A DNA stretch of 58,677 nucleotides from a virus: IMG/VR virus record IMGVR_UViG_3300043429_001390, positions 1-58,677 of that record; one strand, written 5' to 3'. The notes under the pieces are model-generated. The model made no database searches, was not told where the DNA came from, and saw nothing but the letters and a program-made list of their open reading frames with translations. Both the position numbers and the translations under genes were made by a program. The stretch's first letter is position 1, and each line of letters starts with the position of its first letter. Shown piece after piece: positions 27,016 to 35,217 of the stretch.

Positions 27016-27194
27016 CGGCAGGCCTTTCCGTGCGACTTGGCGGTCATGCGGGCCTTGACGGACCCACCCGAAGCGAACTTCACGCCCTTCTTGGCGTACT
27101 CCTCGCGCTCTTCGGCCATGAGCTGCTTGGACGCGCCACCGCGCCGGAGGGCCTTGGCCTCTTCGTTCGCGTGCTCTTGCAGTTTGCGCTTCAT
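27012..27194 (-). CDS. small basic protein with FASGGSV and KSHGKACR end, 60 aa
   Basis: Highly charged N-terminal helix (MKRKLQEHANEEAKALRRGG), then KFASGGSVKARMTAKSHGKACR. It appears to share its last 20 residues' design with the next gene, suggesting duplication of a C-terminal tag. First gene behind the well-formed promoter at 27218-27246. Confidence 0.6.
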   Translation of the reverse strand: MKRKLQEHANEEAKALRRGGASKQLMAEEREEYAKKGVKFASGGSVKARMTAKSHGKACR

Positions 27195-27217
27195 GGGTTC
27201 AGCTCCTAACAGTCGCG

Positions 27218-27246
27218 GTTGTATCCGAAGTAGGTACTAACGTCAA
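27218..27246 (-). promoter_or_regulatory. sigma70-type promoter upstream of the capsid-region genes
   Basis: Leftward TTGACG (27246-27241), exactly 17 bases, then TACAAC (27223-27218); both boxes match consensus at four or five of six positions. It overlaps the portal stop codon and would fire the 60-aa, 168-aa, 80-aa, scaffold and capsid genes, a sensible way to boost capsid over portal. Confidence 0.6.
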
Positions 27247-29315
27247 GCCCCCGTGGGCTCGAAGTTGTCCGTCACAGGGGCACCATCCATCAGCTCCTGG
27301 CCGCCGGGCTTTTCGGCGGGGCCGCCGATCGCGGGGCTGGCGGCGGGCGGCATGCCCTGCTGCATCATCTGCTGGATCTGCTGCTGCACGCGCAGACGCT
27401 GCGGGGGAGGCACCACGTCGTCGGGGTTCACGTCGAGCTGCTTGGCGGTCTCGCGCAGCAGCGTGGCCCGGCCATCGAGGCCCATGATCTGCATGTCGAT
27501 CGGGTTGGCGGTGGCCGCCAGGAACTCGTTGCGCCGCACCTGGGCGGCTTCCTTGGCCAGCACGCTGGAGACGCCGCGCGCCATGATGTTGACGTCACCC
27601 TTGAGCTCGGGGTCCTCGCTGTACTTCATGTTGTGGAAGTACAAGCGCTCCAGCAGCTCGGTCATGGCGCGGTCGATGTTGGCCACCACCTGCTTGATCG
27701 ACTTGTTGGCGTTGTTCATGAGCATGCTCATGCCGGACGCCGTGCGCCCTGCTCCGCCGGTTGGCGAGCTGCCCGTCATGTAGCGCGGCACGCCCGAGTA
27801 CTCGTCGGCCAGGATGGAGAACTTCTCGTAGACCGCCATCAGCTCCTGGGCGTTCGAGTTGGGCTGGAAGAAGCCCACCGGCGCGGCCGAGGAGCCCATC
27901 GGATCGCTCGTGACCTGATGGATCTTCCACGGGTACAGGTTCGTGATGTCCTCGCCCGCGGGGATGCGATCGACGTTGACCCAGACCTGGGGCCCCGAGC
28001 TGATGCCCATGTTGTTGGCCAGGGCCCGGGCTGCCGAGTTGCACATCTCCTGGCAGTCCTTGATGAGGTCGTAGACCGAGTTGCCCCAGAAGGTGCCCGG
28101 CACGTCCTCGTAGGACGCCTTGTAGTACGGCTTGCGCCCCAGCGGGTCGAAGTTCAGCGACGCCTTGATGACCTTGTCGCCGATGAGCCACGCCTCGCAG
28201 GGGTACTGCTTGGCGATGTCGGGCACGTCGGCCTCGGACAGGCCCCAGTCGCGCAGCATCTGGCCAGAGACCATGCCCCAGAACTGGAGCGCGTCGATCA
28301 GGTGCTCGGAGTTCTGCATGACCGCGGTCGTGGACCGGCCCTCGGCCTGCGCCTTGGTCGAGTCGACGATGAGCCACTCCTGCAGGCCGCCGCGGCCATA
28401 GGCCTCGATCACCATGCGGATGGCCTCGTCGTCGTAGCCCTCGACGCCGATCAGCGCCTCCAGGTCGGCTTGGCGCAGCTTGTGGCGCTCGATGAGGTAG
28501 CCGTCCTGAATGCCCGTGGAGGCCGGGCTGGGGTACACCATGAACGGGTCGACGCGCTCCCACTCCATCACGAGGTCGTCCACGACCGAGAGCTGGTAGC
28601 CGCCGGTCAGCGCCGCGTTCCACTTCAGGCGCGGCTTGCGACGGATGATCGGGCCCTTCAGGAACGCGCAGGGGAACGTCGTGAGGTCGTCGATGAAGGC
28701 GTCGATGGCGTTGAGGAACCCGCCCTCGATGAGCTGGTCCTCCATCTTGTCTTCCATGCGGCGCGTGTTGTACTTCGCCTGCTCCTGCAGGTTGTAGACG
28801 TACTCCTCGCGCAGCTCGTTGAGGTAGCGCCGCAACTGGATGGGCGGCAGGGCCTGCCCCGTGGTCTGGATGACCATGGCGACCTGCTGGACCGCGTGCT
28901 GGCGCAGCTCCTCCATCAGCTCCGGCGGCAGCTCCGGCGACGGCGTGGGCCGCAGCGTCCAGGGCTTCTCGCTGCCCTGACCGAGCATGACGTCGCGCAG
29001 CCAGCTCGAAGCGCCGCGGCACTTGTTGCTCATGAGCATCATGTAGATCTCGGAGCCGCCCTGCTCGCGGATCTTGGTCAGGATGTCGGGGTCGTACTCC
29101 CCGCGCCGGGCGCGAACCGCCTTGAACATGCGCGGCTCGACGGTCTGCTCCTTGGCCTTGCGGGCCTCGGTCCAGCACTGACGGACGTGACTCGCCAGAC
29201 CCCTGATGAGGGGCTGGGCCTGTGCGACCTCAGCCGCCTTGCGTTCCTGCTCGGCGATGGCGCTGGCAGACAGGGCCGGGAGGATGCCGCCCACGCTGAT
29301 CCCGAGAGGCTGCAT
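27243..29315 (-). CDS. portal protein, 690 aa
   Basis: Dodecameric DNA channel at one capsid vertex. Length and order (between terminase block and capsid block) fit podovirus portals. Visible family-like segments include EQVQRRNEFL-type AAQVRRNEFLAATANPIDMQIMGLDGRATLL (about 590-620), TGGAGRTASGMSMLMNNANKSIKQVVANID (about 510-540), and ADEYSGVPRYMTG (about 490-503). The C-terminal 40 residues are Gln/Met/Pro-rich. Start at 29315 follows a reasonable AGGAG site. Confidence 0.85.
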   Translation of the reverse strand: MQPLGISVGGILPALSASAIAEQERKAAEVAQAQPLIRGLASHVRQCWTEARKAKEQTVEPRMFKAVRARRGEYDPDILTKIREQGGSEIYMMLMSNKCRGASSWLRDVMLGQGSEKPWTLRPTPSPELPPELMEELRQHAVQQVAMVIQTTGQALPPIQLRRYLNELREEYVYNLQEQAKYNTRRMEDKMEDQLIEGGFLNAIDAFIDDLTTFPCAFLKGPIIRRKPRLKWNAALTGGYQLSVVDDLVMEWERVDPFMVYPSPASTGIQDGYLIERHKLRQADLEALIGVEGYDDEAIRMVIEAYGRGGLQEWLIVDSTKAQAEGRSTTAVMQNSEHLIDALQFWGMVSGQMLRDWGLSEADVPDIAKQYPCEAWLIGDKVIKASLNFDPLGRKPYYKASYEDVPGTFWGNSVYDLIKDCQEMCNSAARALANNMGISSGPQVWVNVDRIPAGEDITNLYPWKIHQVTSDPMGSSAAPVGFFQPNSNAQELMAVYEKFSILADEYSGVPRYMTGSSPTGGAGRTASGMSMLMNNANKSIKQVVANIDRAMTELLERLYFHNMKYSEDPELKGDVNIMARGVSSVLAKEAAQVRRNEFLAATANPIDMQIMGLDGRATLLRETAKQLDVNPDDVVPPPQRLRVQQQIQQMMQQGMPPAASPAIGGPAEKPGGQELMDGAPVTDNFEPTGA

Positions 29316-29333
29316 GCCTTACTCCTTGGCGCT

Positions 29334-29498
29334 TCAGTCGGGCAGCAGCGTCGGCTGCACTGCCTGTTCGCTGCCGCTGTCCTGCGAGACCTCGGTCTGC
29401 TGCGTGGTCACGTGGCCAGCTTCGTCCGTGAAGGACTCGGCCAGCCACAGGACCCCGTCGGGGTCTCGGAAGAACACCTCTCCGGTCTTGGTCAGCAT
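29334..29498 (-). CDS. small acidic hypothetical protein, 54 aa
   Basis: Read directly: MLTKTGEVFFRDPDGVLW then LAESFTDEAGHV, ending QPTLLPD. A GGAGGGG ribosome site sits four to ten bases before the ATG. It fills the gap between the 863-aa structural gene and portal with no overlap. The N-terminal beta-turn pattern (GEVFFRDPDGVLWLAE) suggests a small beta domain. Function unknown. Confidence 0.6.
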   Translation of the reverse strand: MLTKTGEVFFRDPDGVLWLAESFTDEAGHVTTQQTEVSQDSGSEQAVQPTLLPD

Positions 29499-29511
29499 CT
29501 GCCCCTCCAGA

Positions 29512-32103
29512 TCAGTCGTGCGCCTTGATCATCACGTAGCCGGCCGTCACGCCGACGCCCGCCGTCGACACCCGGGCCCGGATCAGCGCCGAGTTGATGT
29601 CCACCGCCGTGAGCTGCACCGTGGAGCTGGCCACCGCGGTGAGCGGCGAGCCGATCGCGTACCACGAGGCGCCGTTGTCGTCCGAGCCTTCGAGCTGCAG
29701 GGCCGGCGCGGTCGTGGTGATGGCGCCGACGTTCACGACCATCTGCACCCGGTTGCCCGCATCGCGCGCATCCAGGCTGGGGGTCGTGCTGTTGAGCGTG
29801 GTGAGCACCACGCTGCGGTCGATCAGTTGCCGCACCGGCTCGCTGTTGCTGCTCGACTGCAGGCGGTTGATGGCCCGCGTGAAGCTGGGCGTCGTGCCGC
29901 TCACGGTCTGCACGTAGCGCACTCGGTTGCCGGTCATGCGGATGATCGGCGAGCGGTACATGCCGGTCGCGGTGATGCGCGGGAAGTCGTAGACGCGGAA
30001 CCAGTTGGTGCCCGAATCGTCGCTCTCCTCGATGCTCACATCGAGCGTCGGGGTCGTGCCGGTCACGGCAGTCACCGGGATGCTCACCGAGTAGGCCGTG
30101 CCGAAAGTGGGTGTGAAGGCCGCGGTCGTCGCGGTCGACGTCAGCGCGGCCGAGGCCACGTCGGCAATGATGCCGGGGATGCCCAGGTTGGCCGCCGTGA
30201 CTGCGGAGACCGTGGTCACGCCCGTGACAGTGGTGACCGTGCTGACGGTGGTGACGGTGCCGCTCGACACGGTGACCGCCGGCGTGTTGTTGACCGCCAC
30301 CGGGAGCGAGGCCGCGATGTCGGACGCTGGACGGGATAGAACCTCGACGCGCTGGCGCTCGTAGTCGAACACCCGCACGAAGCTCACCCGCAGGTCCGTG
30401 CGCTTGATGACCGCGCCACCGCAGTTCACGGAGCCGAAATCTGCCGGCAGTGTCATGCTGCCCGAGTACGGCAGCACCAGCGTCAGCGCGGTGGAGACGA
30501 TGTTGGCAACCTTCCACGCGCCGTCCACTCCGACCGTGGCGCCCGCGGTGTTGTCGCGGCAGCCGACCACGTTGACCAGATCGCCGATGCTCAGCCCACC
30601 CCAGGCCGCAGAGCCGGTCAGCACCAGTTGCCGGGTGCCATCGGTAAGCGTCGAAAGAACTGCCGACTGAATCACCTGAGCGACCGCGCCCAGCGCGGAC
30701 ATCAGGTTGCCACCCTGCACCTTGGCGACGTAGCCGCCGTAGGAGGTCACGGTCGAGGCCGTGCCGATCACGATGGTGAAGGTCGTGGCGTCAACCACCG
30801 ACGCGACCGCCGTGGCTGTCAGAAGGTTCGGGAAGCTCGCCGCCGCCTGATCCCGGATCCCGTAGATCACCACCGGGTCTGCAGCAGCCAGACCGTGGGG
30901 GGTGGCCGTGACGACGGTCGCGGTGGTGGTGCCGGTCTTGGTCGCCGACACGATCTGCGCGTTCGGCACCGTGAGGGACTTGTTGTTGACCGCGCGCAGG
31001 CGAAGCTCGTACTCGGCGTCCGGGTCGGGGCACACCTGACTGCGCGCCAGGCGGCTCGTCATGGCGGCAGTGGTGTCGACGGGAGCGTCAGCCCACTGCG
31101 AGCGGTCGGTCTGCACCAGCAGCTTGAACTCGGTTGTGGGCGACCAAGCGTACTGGTAGGCGGCGCTGACCAGGGCGATCGGGGCGGTGGTGCCGAAGGT
31201 GAGCGACTGGTTGCCGGCGATGGCGCCGCTGGGCAGGCCGTCGCCAGACTCGGACCGGATGTACGCGCTGGCGTTGGTGACGGTCGCGTTCTCGAAGATC
31301 ATCGAGACGCCGTTGTTGGCCCGGCCGAGGCGCTCGCGCTGGTAGACGAATCCCTTGGCGCCGGTCGGGTTGGTGATGGTCTGCGAGGCGATCGTGCCGC
31401 CCGGACCGGCCGTGGCCGTGAACTGCGTGGGCGTCGGGGTCGAAGCCACGACCAGCGACGGATAGTTGGCCAGCGGGTTGGAGCAGTCCCGGATGCCGAT
31501 GCAGCGGCCCACGCTCAGGCCGTGGGGCAGCACCGTATCCACCGTCAGGGTGGTCGTAGCCTGGGAGATGCTGCTGATCGCAAGGTCGGAGAACGCCGCC
31601 AGGGGCGTTCCGTTGTCCACCACCTCGACCGCGAACTCCTGCCCCAGCGTGCGCTGCGACATCGACAGGCCGATGGCCACCTCGACGGGCAGGCTGAAGG
31701 CCAGGATCGACTCAAGGCGGCTCTCGGTGCCCGCGCTCAGCGGGTCCTTGGAGATGACGAGGTAGCTCGCGCCGGCAGCGTTGCCATCGACGTAGACCAG
31801 ATCGCCTGAGGCCTTGGTTTCCGTCCACTTGCTGCCGGGGGTGTAGACCTCGAAGGCGTCACGGAACTTGGTCGTGATGTTCTTGGTGTACGCGGAGATC
31901 GGCACGCCGTTGTCGATGCCCTGGACGGCCTGAGCAGACGTGCCATTGACACCAGCCGCCGTGACGCTGCCCGAAGCACCGCCGCCGCCACCTCCGCCAC
32001 CGACGACCGAGACGACCTCGGCGAAGGTGCCATCGCCCATGTCGACGTACTTGACGTCGGGCTTACGGTAGCCGCTACCGTCCTTGAACACAACGTCGGC
32101 CAT
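29512..32103 (-). CDS. large beta-rich structural protein between terminase and portal, 863 aa
   Basis: Thr/Val/Ser/Ala-rich with repeated valine-threonine strands (VTTVSTVTTVTGVTTVSAV, near 640) and two tandem C-terminal beta-sandwich-like units each containing a 'SDD(S/N)G..W' turn (SIEESDDSGTNWFRVYD and QLEGSDDNGASWYAIGS, about 690 and 815). This suggests a head fibre, capsid decoration or tail appendage protein. The position next to terminase rather than in the tail block argues for a head-associated role, but that is inference. ATG at 32103 is preferred; GTG at 32115 is possible. Confidence 0.65.
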   Translation of the reverse strand: MADVVFKDGSGYRKPDVKYVDMGDGTFAEVVSVVGGGGGGGGASGSVTAAGVNGTSAQAVQGIDNGVPISAYTKNITTKFRDAFEVYTPGSKWTETKASGDLVYVDGNAAGASYLVISKDPLSAGTESRLESILAFSLPVEVAIGLSMSQRTLGQEFAVEVVDNGTPLAAFSDLAISSISQATTTLTVDTVLPHGLSVGRCIGIRDCSNPLANYPSLVVASTPTPTQFTATAGPGGTIASQTITNPTGAKGFVYQRERLGRANNGVSMIFENATVTNASAYIRSESGDGLPSGAIAGNQSLTFGTTAPIALVSAAYQYAWSPTTEFKLLVQTDRSQWADAPVDTTAAMTSRLARSQVCPDPDAEYELRLRAVNNKSLTVPNAQIVSATKTGTTTATVVTATPHGLAAADPVVIYGIRDQAAASFPNLLTATAVASVVDATTFTIVIGTASTVTSYGGYVAKVQGGNLMSALGAVAQVIQSAVLSTLTDGTRQLVLTGSAAWGGLSIGDLVNVVGCRDNTAGATVGVDGAWKVANIVSTALTLVLPYSGSMTLPADFGSVNCGGAVIKRTDLRVSFVRVFDYERQRVEVLSRPASDIAASLPVAVNNTPAVTVSSGTVTTVSTVTTVTGVTTVSAVTAANLGIPGIIADVASAALTSTATTAAFTPTFGTAYSVSIPVTAVTGTTPTLDVSIEESDDSGTNWFRVYDFPRITATGMYRSPIIRMTGNRVRYVQTVSGTTPSFTRAINRLQSSSNSEPVRQLIDRSVVLTTLNSTTPSLDARDAGNRVQMVVNVGAITTTAPALQLEGSDDNGASWYAIGSPLTAVASSTVQLTAVDINSALIRARVSTAGVGVTAGYVMIKAHD

Positions 32104-32135
32104 AGCAGTACCCACCCCAGAAGTGCACCTGGCGC

Positions 32136-32146
32136 GATGTTAGCAC
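32136..32146 (-). promoter_or_regulatory. GTGCTAACATC element, candidate extended -10
   Basis: Leftward GTGCTAACATC contains TGC-TAACAT, an extended -10 shape. The identical 11-mer occurs upstream of the first leftward gene (34649-34659). Here it lies between the terminase hairpin and the 863-aa gene. Confidence 0.45.
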
Positions 32147-32154
32147 TTCCTATC

Positions 32155-32173
32155 ACGGGCCGGAAGGCCCCGT
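32155..32173 (-). terminator. hairpin after large terminase gene
   Basis: ACGGGGCC-TTCC-GGCCCGT on the transcribed strand, one bulged G, 12 bases past the terminase stop. It is followed by GATAGG rather than a T-run, so termination may be partial. Confidence 0.55.
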
Positions 32174-32184
32174 CAACAAGTTCC

Positions 32185-33654
32185 TCAGTAAACCCGCTCG
32201 ACCTTCTTGACTTCGCGCCGGCCGGACTGCAGGGCCACCCCTCTCACGTTCATGTCGATGACGCTGTCGGCGTACTGGTTGGCGTCGTGCACGTGGGAGA
32301 ACGAGTTCTTGTCCGGGCGGTCCTCCAGCTCACCGTTCTTCTTGATCTTGTACCGGTAGCCGTAGCGAAAACCCCGGATCAGCGTCTCGCACGAGGGGTC
32401 GATGAGGTACATCGCCTTGCCCTCCAACTGTTGAACGAGCAAGCGTTCGACGGCCTGGATGCGCCGCTCGGGGTCGTTGGTGGGTGGGCGCACGCACTTG
32501 AAGCCGGCCTTCTTCAGCACGTCGACGAGGCTCATCTCGTTCATCTGCTGCTTGGCGAAGCCGGCCGGGTCCGGGGCGCACACGAACGAGCCGCCAGCAA
32601 AGTTGTTGGCGATGAAGGGGTTGAGCCGCGTGCTGATGAACGTCTCGATGCCCATGTTCTCCGCGGTTATCTCCCCCAGGGTCAGCACGCGCCCACGCGG
32701 GTCGCGCTGCTTGAACACCGCTGCGGGCGTGCGGCCGAAGTCCACGCCGATCACGATGGGGTATGACTCCCCGCGGATGTACTTCAGCGGCGTCTCGCTC
32801 ACGTGGAAGTCGTACGTGAAGGTCTTCTCGTAGACCGGCGTGCCGGACAGGGACCGGCCGTACTCCGAGCGCAGGTACACGCGCAGCCAGTCCTCGGTCT
32901 TGCCCGGGATCAGGTTGGGGTAGTAGGCCTTGGGCAGGTGGTCGTAGTTGTCGCACTCGGGGTTGACCGCCCACTCGTTGAGGTCCTTGTCCTCGAAGAC
33001 CTCCTCGGGCTCCTCGCCGTAGAGCTCGACGTAGCGCTCGGGCTTGAGGATGGCAGCCGGCTGCTTGTAGACCGCCCAGTTGCTAGGCGGGTTCTCCATC
33101 TTGTCGTGCCACCACGTGTCCTCATCGGGCATGTTGGTGTCGAAGAGCGCGCAGCTCCGGGTGGGCCCGCCGTCCTTCATCGAGGGGTATCGGTTCAGGC
33201 GCCCCAGCAGGCCGTCCACGACCTCGCTGTGCAGCTCGCGCGCCTCGTTGCCCCACAGGAACGTGGTCTCCAGCGACAGCGCCTTTCGCACGTCGTCCGG
33301 GGTGTCCAGCGCGATGAACAGCCACTCCGACTCCACCCGGGTGCCGTCTGGCAGCGTGGCCATCAGCGTGAAGGTCTTCTCCACGGCCTTCCACACCCCG
33401 GCCTCGCCCGGGGGCAGCCAGTCGAAGACGGTCTTCCTGGTGGTCAGCGCCAACTGGTCGGCGGTGTTTCGCACGATGACAGCCCGGGTCTTCCTCACCC
33501 CGTTCTTGTTCGGGGCCTGCCCGCAGGCAAGGCGCACGAGCTCGTGCACACAGGTCACCGACTTGCCACCGCCCACGGGGCCGGCCAGTACGCGCACGTA
33601 GGCCTCATCGAGCATGAACGCGCGCTGGGTCCTGGTCGGGTCGTAGACGCTCAT
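32185..33654 (-). CDS. terminase large subunit, 489 aa
   Basis: Packaging motor ATPase and headful/site nuclease. Walker A GPVGGGKS at 25-32; a Walker B-like strand TFLWGNEARE; then the RNase H-fold nuclease start YPIVIGVDFGRTPAAVF with a metal-binding Asp, and a late KNSFSHVHDANQYA that supplies further acidic and His residues. The ATG at 33654 overlaps the stop of the small 56-aa gene (ATGA); a longer frame upstream is not used. It ends before a hairpin. Confidence 0.9.
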   Translation of the reverse strand: MSVYDPTRTQRAFMLDEAYVRVLAGPVGGGKSVTCVHELVRLACGQAPNKNGVRKTRAVIVRNTADQLALTTRKTVFDWLPPGEAGVWKAVEKTFTLMATLPDGTRVESEWLFIALDTPDDVRKALSLETTFLWGNEARELHSEVVDGLLGRLNRYPSMKDGGPTRSCALFDTNMPDEDTWWHDKMENPPSNWAVYKQPAAILKPERYVELYGEEPEEVFEDKDLNEWAVNPECDNYDHLPKAYYPNLIPGKTEDWLRVYLRSEYGRSLSGTPVYEKTFTYDFHVSETPLKYIRGESYPIVIGVDFGRTPAAVFKQRDPRGRVLTLGEITAENMGIETFISTRLNPFIANNFAGGSFVCAPDPAGFAKQQMNEMSLVDVLKKAGFKCVRPPTNDPERRIQAVERLLVQQLEGKAMYLIDPSCETLIRGFRYGYRYKIKKNGELEDRPDKNSFSHVHDANQYADSVIDMNVRGVALQSGRREVKKVERVY

Positions 33655-33821
33655 TGCAGCCGCAGCTCCCCGCTCTCGTACTTCTCGCGCCCATCCAGGC
33701 TGTGGTGGACGTAGACCGACGGGTCGTCCTCCAGTGGTGTCGGGTGGCACCAGCAGCCGACACTGACCTCATGCTCGCGCAGGTCGTTCAGCGGCACGAC
33801 GTGGACGAAGTCTTCCCTCAC
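33651..33821 (-). CDS. small conserved-looking phage protein, 56 aa
   Basis: GTG start at 33821 overlaps the small terminase stop (GTGA) and its own stop overlaps the large terminase ATG (ATGA), so three genes are chained. The sequence VREDFVHVVPLNDLREHEVS followed by CWCHPTPLEDD and VYVHHSLDGREKYE is a recurrent phage type: a small domain with CWC and several His residues that may bind metal. Sandwiched between terminase subunits in many podoviruses; function unknown. Confidence 0.7.
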   Translation of the reverse strand: MREDFVHVVPLNDLREHEVSVGCWCHPTPLEDDPSVYVHHSLDGREKYESGELRLQ

Positions 33822-34330
33822 TCGGCCTCCAGCACGTTGACGTCCTGCACGGCCTGGATGGGGCGCGGCCCGTTGGTCATGCTGATGCTCTTGTCGCCCA
33901 GGTTGATCTGGATCGAGAAGCCAGTGCCCGCACCGGCCGGGCCCTTGACCTCCTTGGGTTCGAGGTTGCCGAGCTTGGCGAAGGTCTTCAGGGCCTCCAG
34001 GCGCTGCGGAAGGCTCACTTCGGGCCCCATGGCCTGGATCCACGTCTTGTCGCGCAGCTCCGCGGCCTGCATGGCGGCCATGACCTGGAAAGTGATGCCG
34101 TCCTTGTCCAACTGGGCCCGTTGCGCAGCCAGAGCGACCTGGAAAGGGCGCAATTGGCTCAGCCGCTGGTAGTCCTCGACCGAAAACCCGTACCTGGATG
34201 CCACCACGAGCTCGTCTTCGCGCCCAAGGGCGAGGTAGAAGAGCATTTCAGGGGGTACCGGGGGCAATGAAACCGGCCGAAAGTCCGGTTCGAGGGGTGA
34301 ATCGTCGATTTCGTCGTCACTGGGGCCCAT
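33818..34330 (-). CDS. putative terminase small subunit, 170 aa
   Basis: DNA-recognition subunit for packaging, inferred mainly from position two genes before large terminase. The N-terminus is acidic; the middle is a helix-turn-helix-like segment (ELVVASRYGFSVEDYQRLSQLRPFQVALAAQRAQL, about 37-75), then helices and a beta-rich C-terminus (GFSIQINLGDKSISM). This plan matches phage small terminases. Overlaps the RHH gene by 14 bases. Confidence 0.7.
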   Translation of the reverse strand: MGPSDDEIDDSPLEPDFRPVSLPPVPPEMLFYLALGREDELVVASRYGFSVEDYQRLSQLRPFQVALAAQRAQLDKDGITFQVMAAMQAAELRDKTWIQAMGPEVSLPQRLEALKTFAKLGNLEPKEVKGPAGAGTGFSIQINLGDKSISMTNGPRPIQAVQDVNVLEAE

Positions 34331-34478
34331 TTTTCGCCTCCGCAGCCTTCCTGACGGCCATCAGGTACTTCTCCAGGGCGGTTCTTACCACGTCAGCGAG
34401 CGGAACCCCCCGTTTCTGGGCGAGTTTCCGGGCCTCGGCGACCAGTTCGTCGGGCAAGAACATGTTGTGGCGCTTCAT
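34317..34478 (-). CDS. ribbon-helix-helix type DNA-binding protein, 53 aa
   Basis: Direct translation gives MKRHNMFLPDELVAEARKLA, then QKRGVPLADVVRTALEKYL and a charged tail. The strand (HNMFLPDEL), helix (VAEARKLAQKRG) and second helix (PLADVVRTALEKYLMAV) match ribbon-helix-helix repressors such as Arc/CopG. Probably a dimeric transcription regulator. As the second gene of the leftward arm it could autoregulate the terminase operon or act on the hairpin-rich intergenic region. Confidence 0.7.
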   Translation of the reverse strand: MKRHNMFLPDELVAEARKLAQKRGVPLADVVRTALEKYLMAVRKAAEAKNGPQ

Positions 34479-34488
34479 CGGCGGGCTT

Positions 34489-34626
34489 TCAGCAGCCGTA
34501 TCCGAGGCAGAACAGCCAGACAGCGACCCTCAGAGCCGCCCCGATCGCGAAGATGCAGAACGCCCACAGGGCGAACAGCGCCATGAGGTTGGCTGTGGCG
34601 TCCCAGAAGTCCCATCGTGCGCGCAT
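34489..34626 (-). CDS. small membrane protein, 45 aa
   Basis: ATG at 34626 has an AAGGAG site at the right distance. MRARWDFWDATANLMALFAL starts the protein; a long hydrophobic stretch from residue 13 to 42 (FALWAFCIFAIGAALRVAVWLFCLGYG) gives one or two membrane spans. First gene of the leftward arm. Function unknown. Confidence 0.6.
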   Translation of the reverse strand: MRARWDFWDATANLMALFALWAFCIFAIGAALRVAVWLFCLGYGC

Positions 34627-34648
34627 CAGTAGCTCCTTGTGCGCCTGG

Positions 34649-34659
34649 GATGTTAGCAC
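34649..34659 (-). promoter_or_regulatory. GTGCTAACATC element, candidate promoter of the leftward arm
   Basis: Same 11-mer as at 32136-32146, with TGC-TAACAT as an extended -10, 23 bases before the first leftward ATG. The -35 match is weak (TACACA at 17 bases). Confidence 0.5.
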
Positions 34660-35101
34660 GTGCATGGCAACGTGTGTATGTCGTGGGGGTCGGGTCGCTG
34701 TGGGAGCGCGCCGTCAGGCAGGGGGCGTGGGCGGGTGGGGGGTGGGGCCACCCCGGGGGTCGGGTAGCAGGGCCGCCCTAGGTGTCAGGGCAGCTCCTAA
34801 CGGTAGCAAGCCCGCCGACAGTGGAGAGACCCGGCGTCCAGCGCACGACGCGAATAGCCGGGGGGTGCGAGTAGGTACCCCCATGGGCTCCCAGTGCGGG
34901 GGTTCATGGGACTCTGAGGCCCCGTGGATAGTGACACGCCAACACGTCATGGTGGGCCGGGTCTCATGCCACAACCTGCCCAGCAGGATGGTTTCCGCAC
35001 ACGGATAACCCGCAATCCCGCGGGCCGCGCCGTGTTCCCGGAGTTCCCACAAAAACGTTCCATATCGCGGATTGACGGTTCCGACCAAGCAACTGACCGT
35101 C

Positions 35102-35117
35102 GCGCCTCGGGAGGCGC
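35102..35117 (+). repeat. perfect hairpin GCGCCTC-GG-GAGGCGC
   Basis: A seven-base inverted repeat with a two-base centre; too tight for an RNA hairpin without opening the loop, so it may be a protein-binding palindrome. Confidence 0.6.
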
Positions 35118-35140
35118 AAGTATCCCTGCACCATCAGCTA

Positions 35141-35169
35141 ATGCGCACTCGCAATCACGGGGTGCGCAT
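35141..35169 (+). repeat. inverted repeat ATGCGCAC-N13-GTGCGCAT
   Basis: Eight-base arms 49 bases before the first rightward start codon. The position suits an operator or a 5' leader hairpin. Confidence 0.6.
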
Positions 35170-35217
35170 TGTCGGGCGGTGCCCGAGTCCCCTCAATCAT
35201 TCACTGGAGTACACCAC

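Larger units (their letters stand above)
34660..35217. promoter_or_regulatory. divergent intergenic region with several hairpins
   Basis: No credible gene in about 560 bases between the two arms. It holds GGGGTGG-GG-CCACCCC (34739-34754), GACGGT...ACCGTC (35074-35101), GCGCCTC-GG-GAGGCGC (35102-35117) and ATGCGCAC...GTGCGCAT (35141-35169), just upstream of the first rightward gene. These could be operators, an attenuator leader or a packaging site. No strong -10/-35 pair for the rightward arm was found. Confidence 0.6.

Noticed and set aside
34714-35088. A 124-residue leftward frame in the divergent region
   Set aside because: Pro/Arg-rich, no ribosome site, crosses several hairpins and shows no domain; judged a chance frame in GC-rich DNA.
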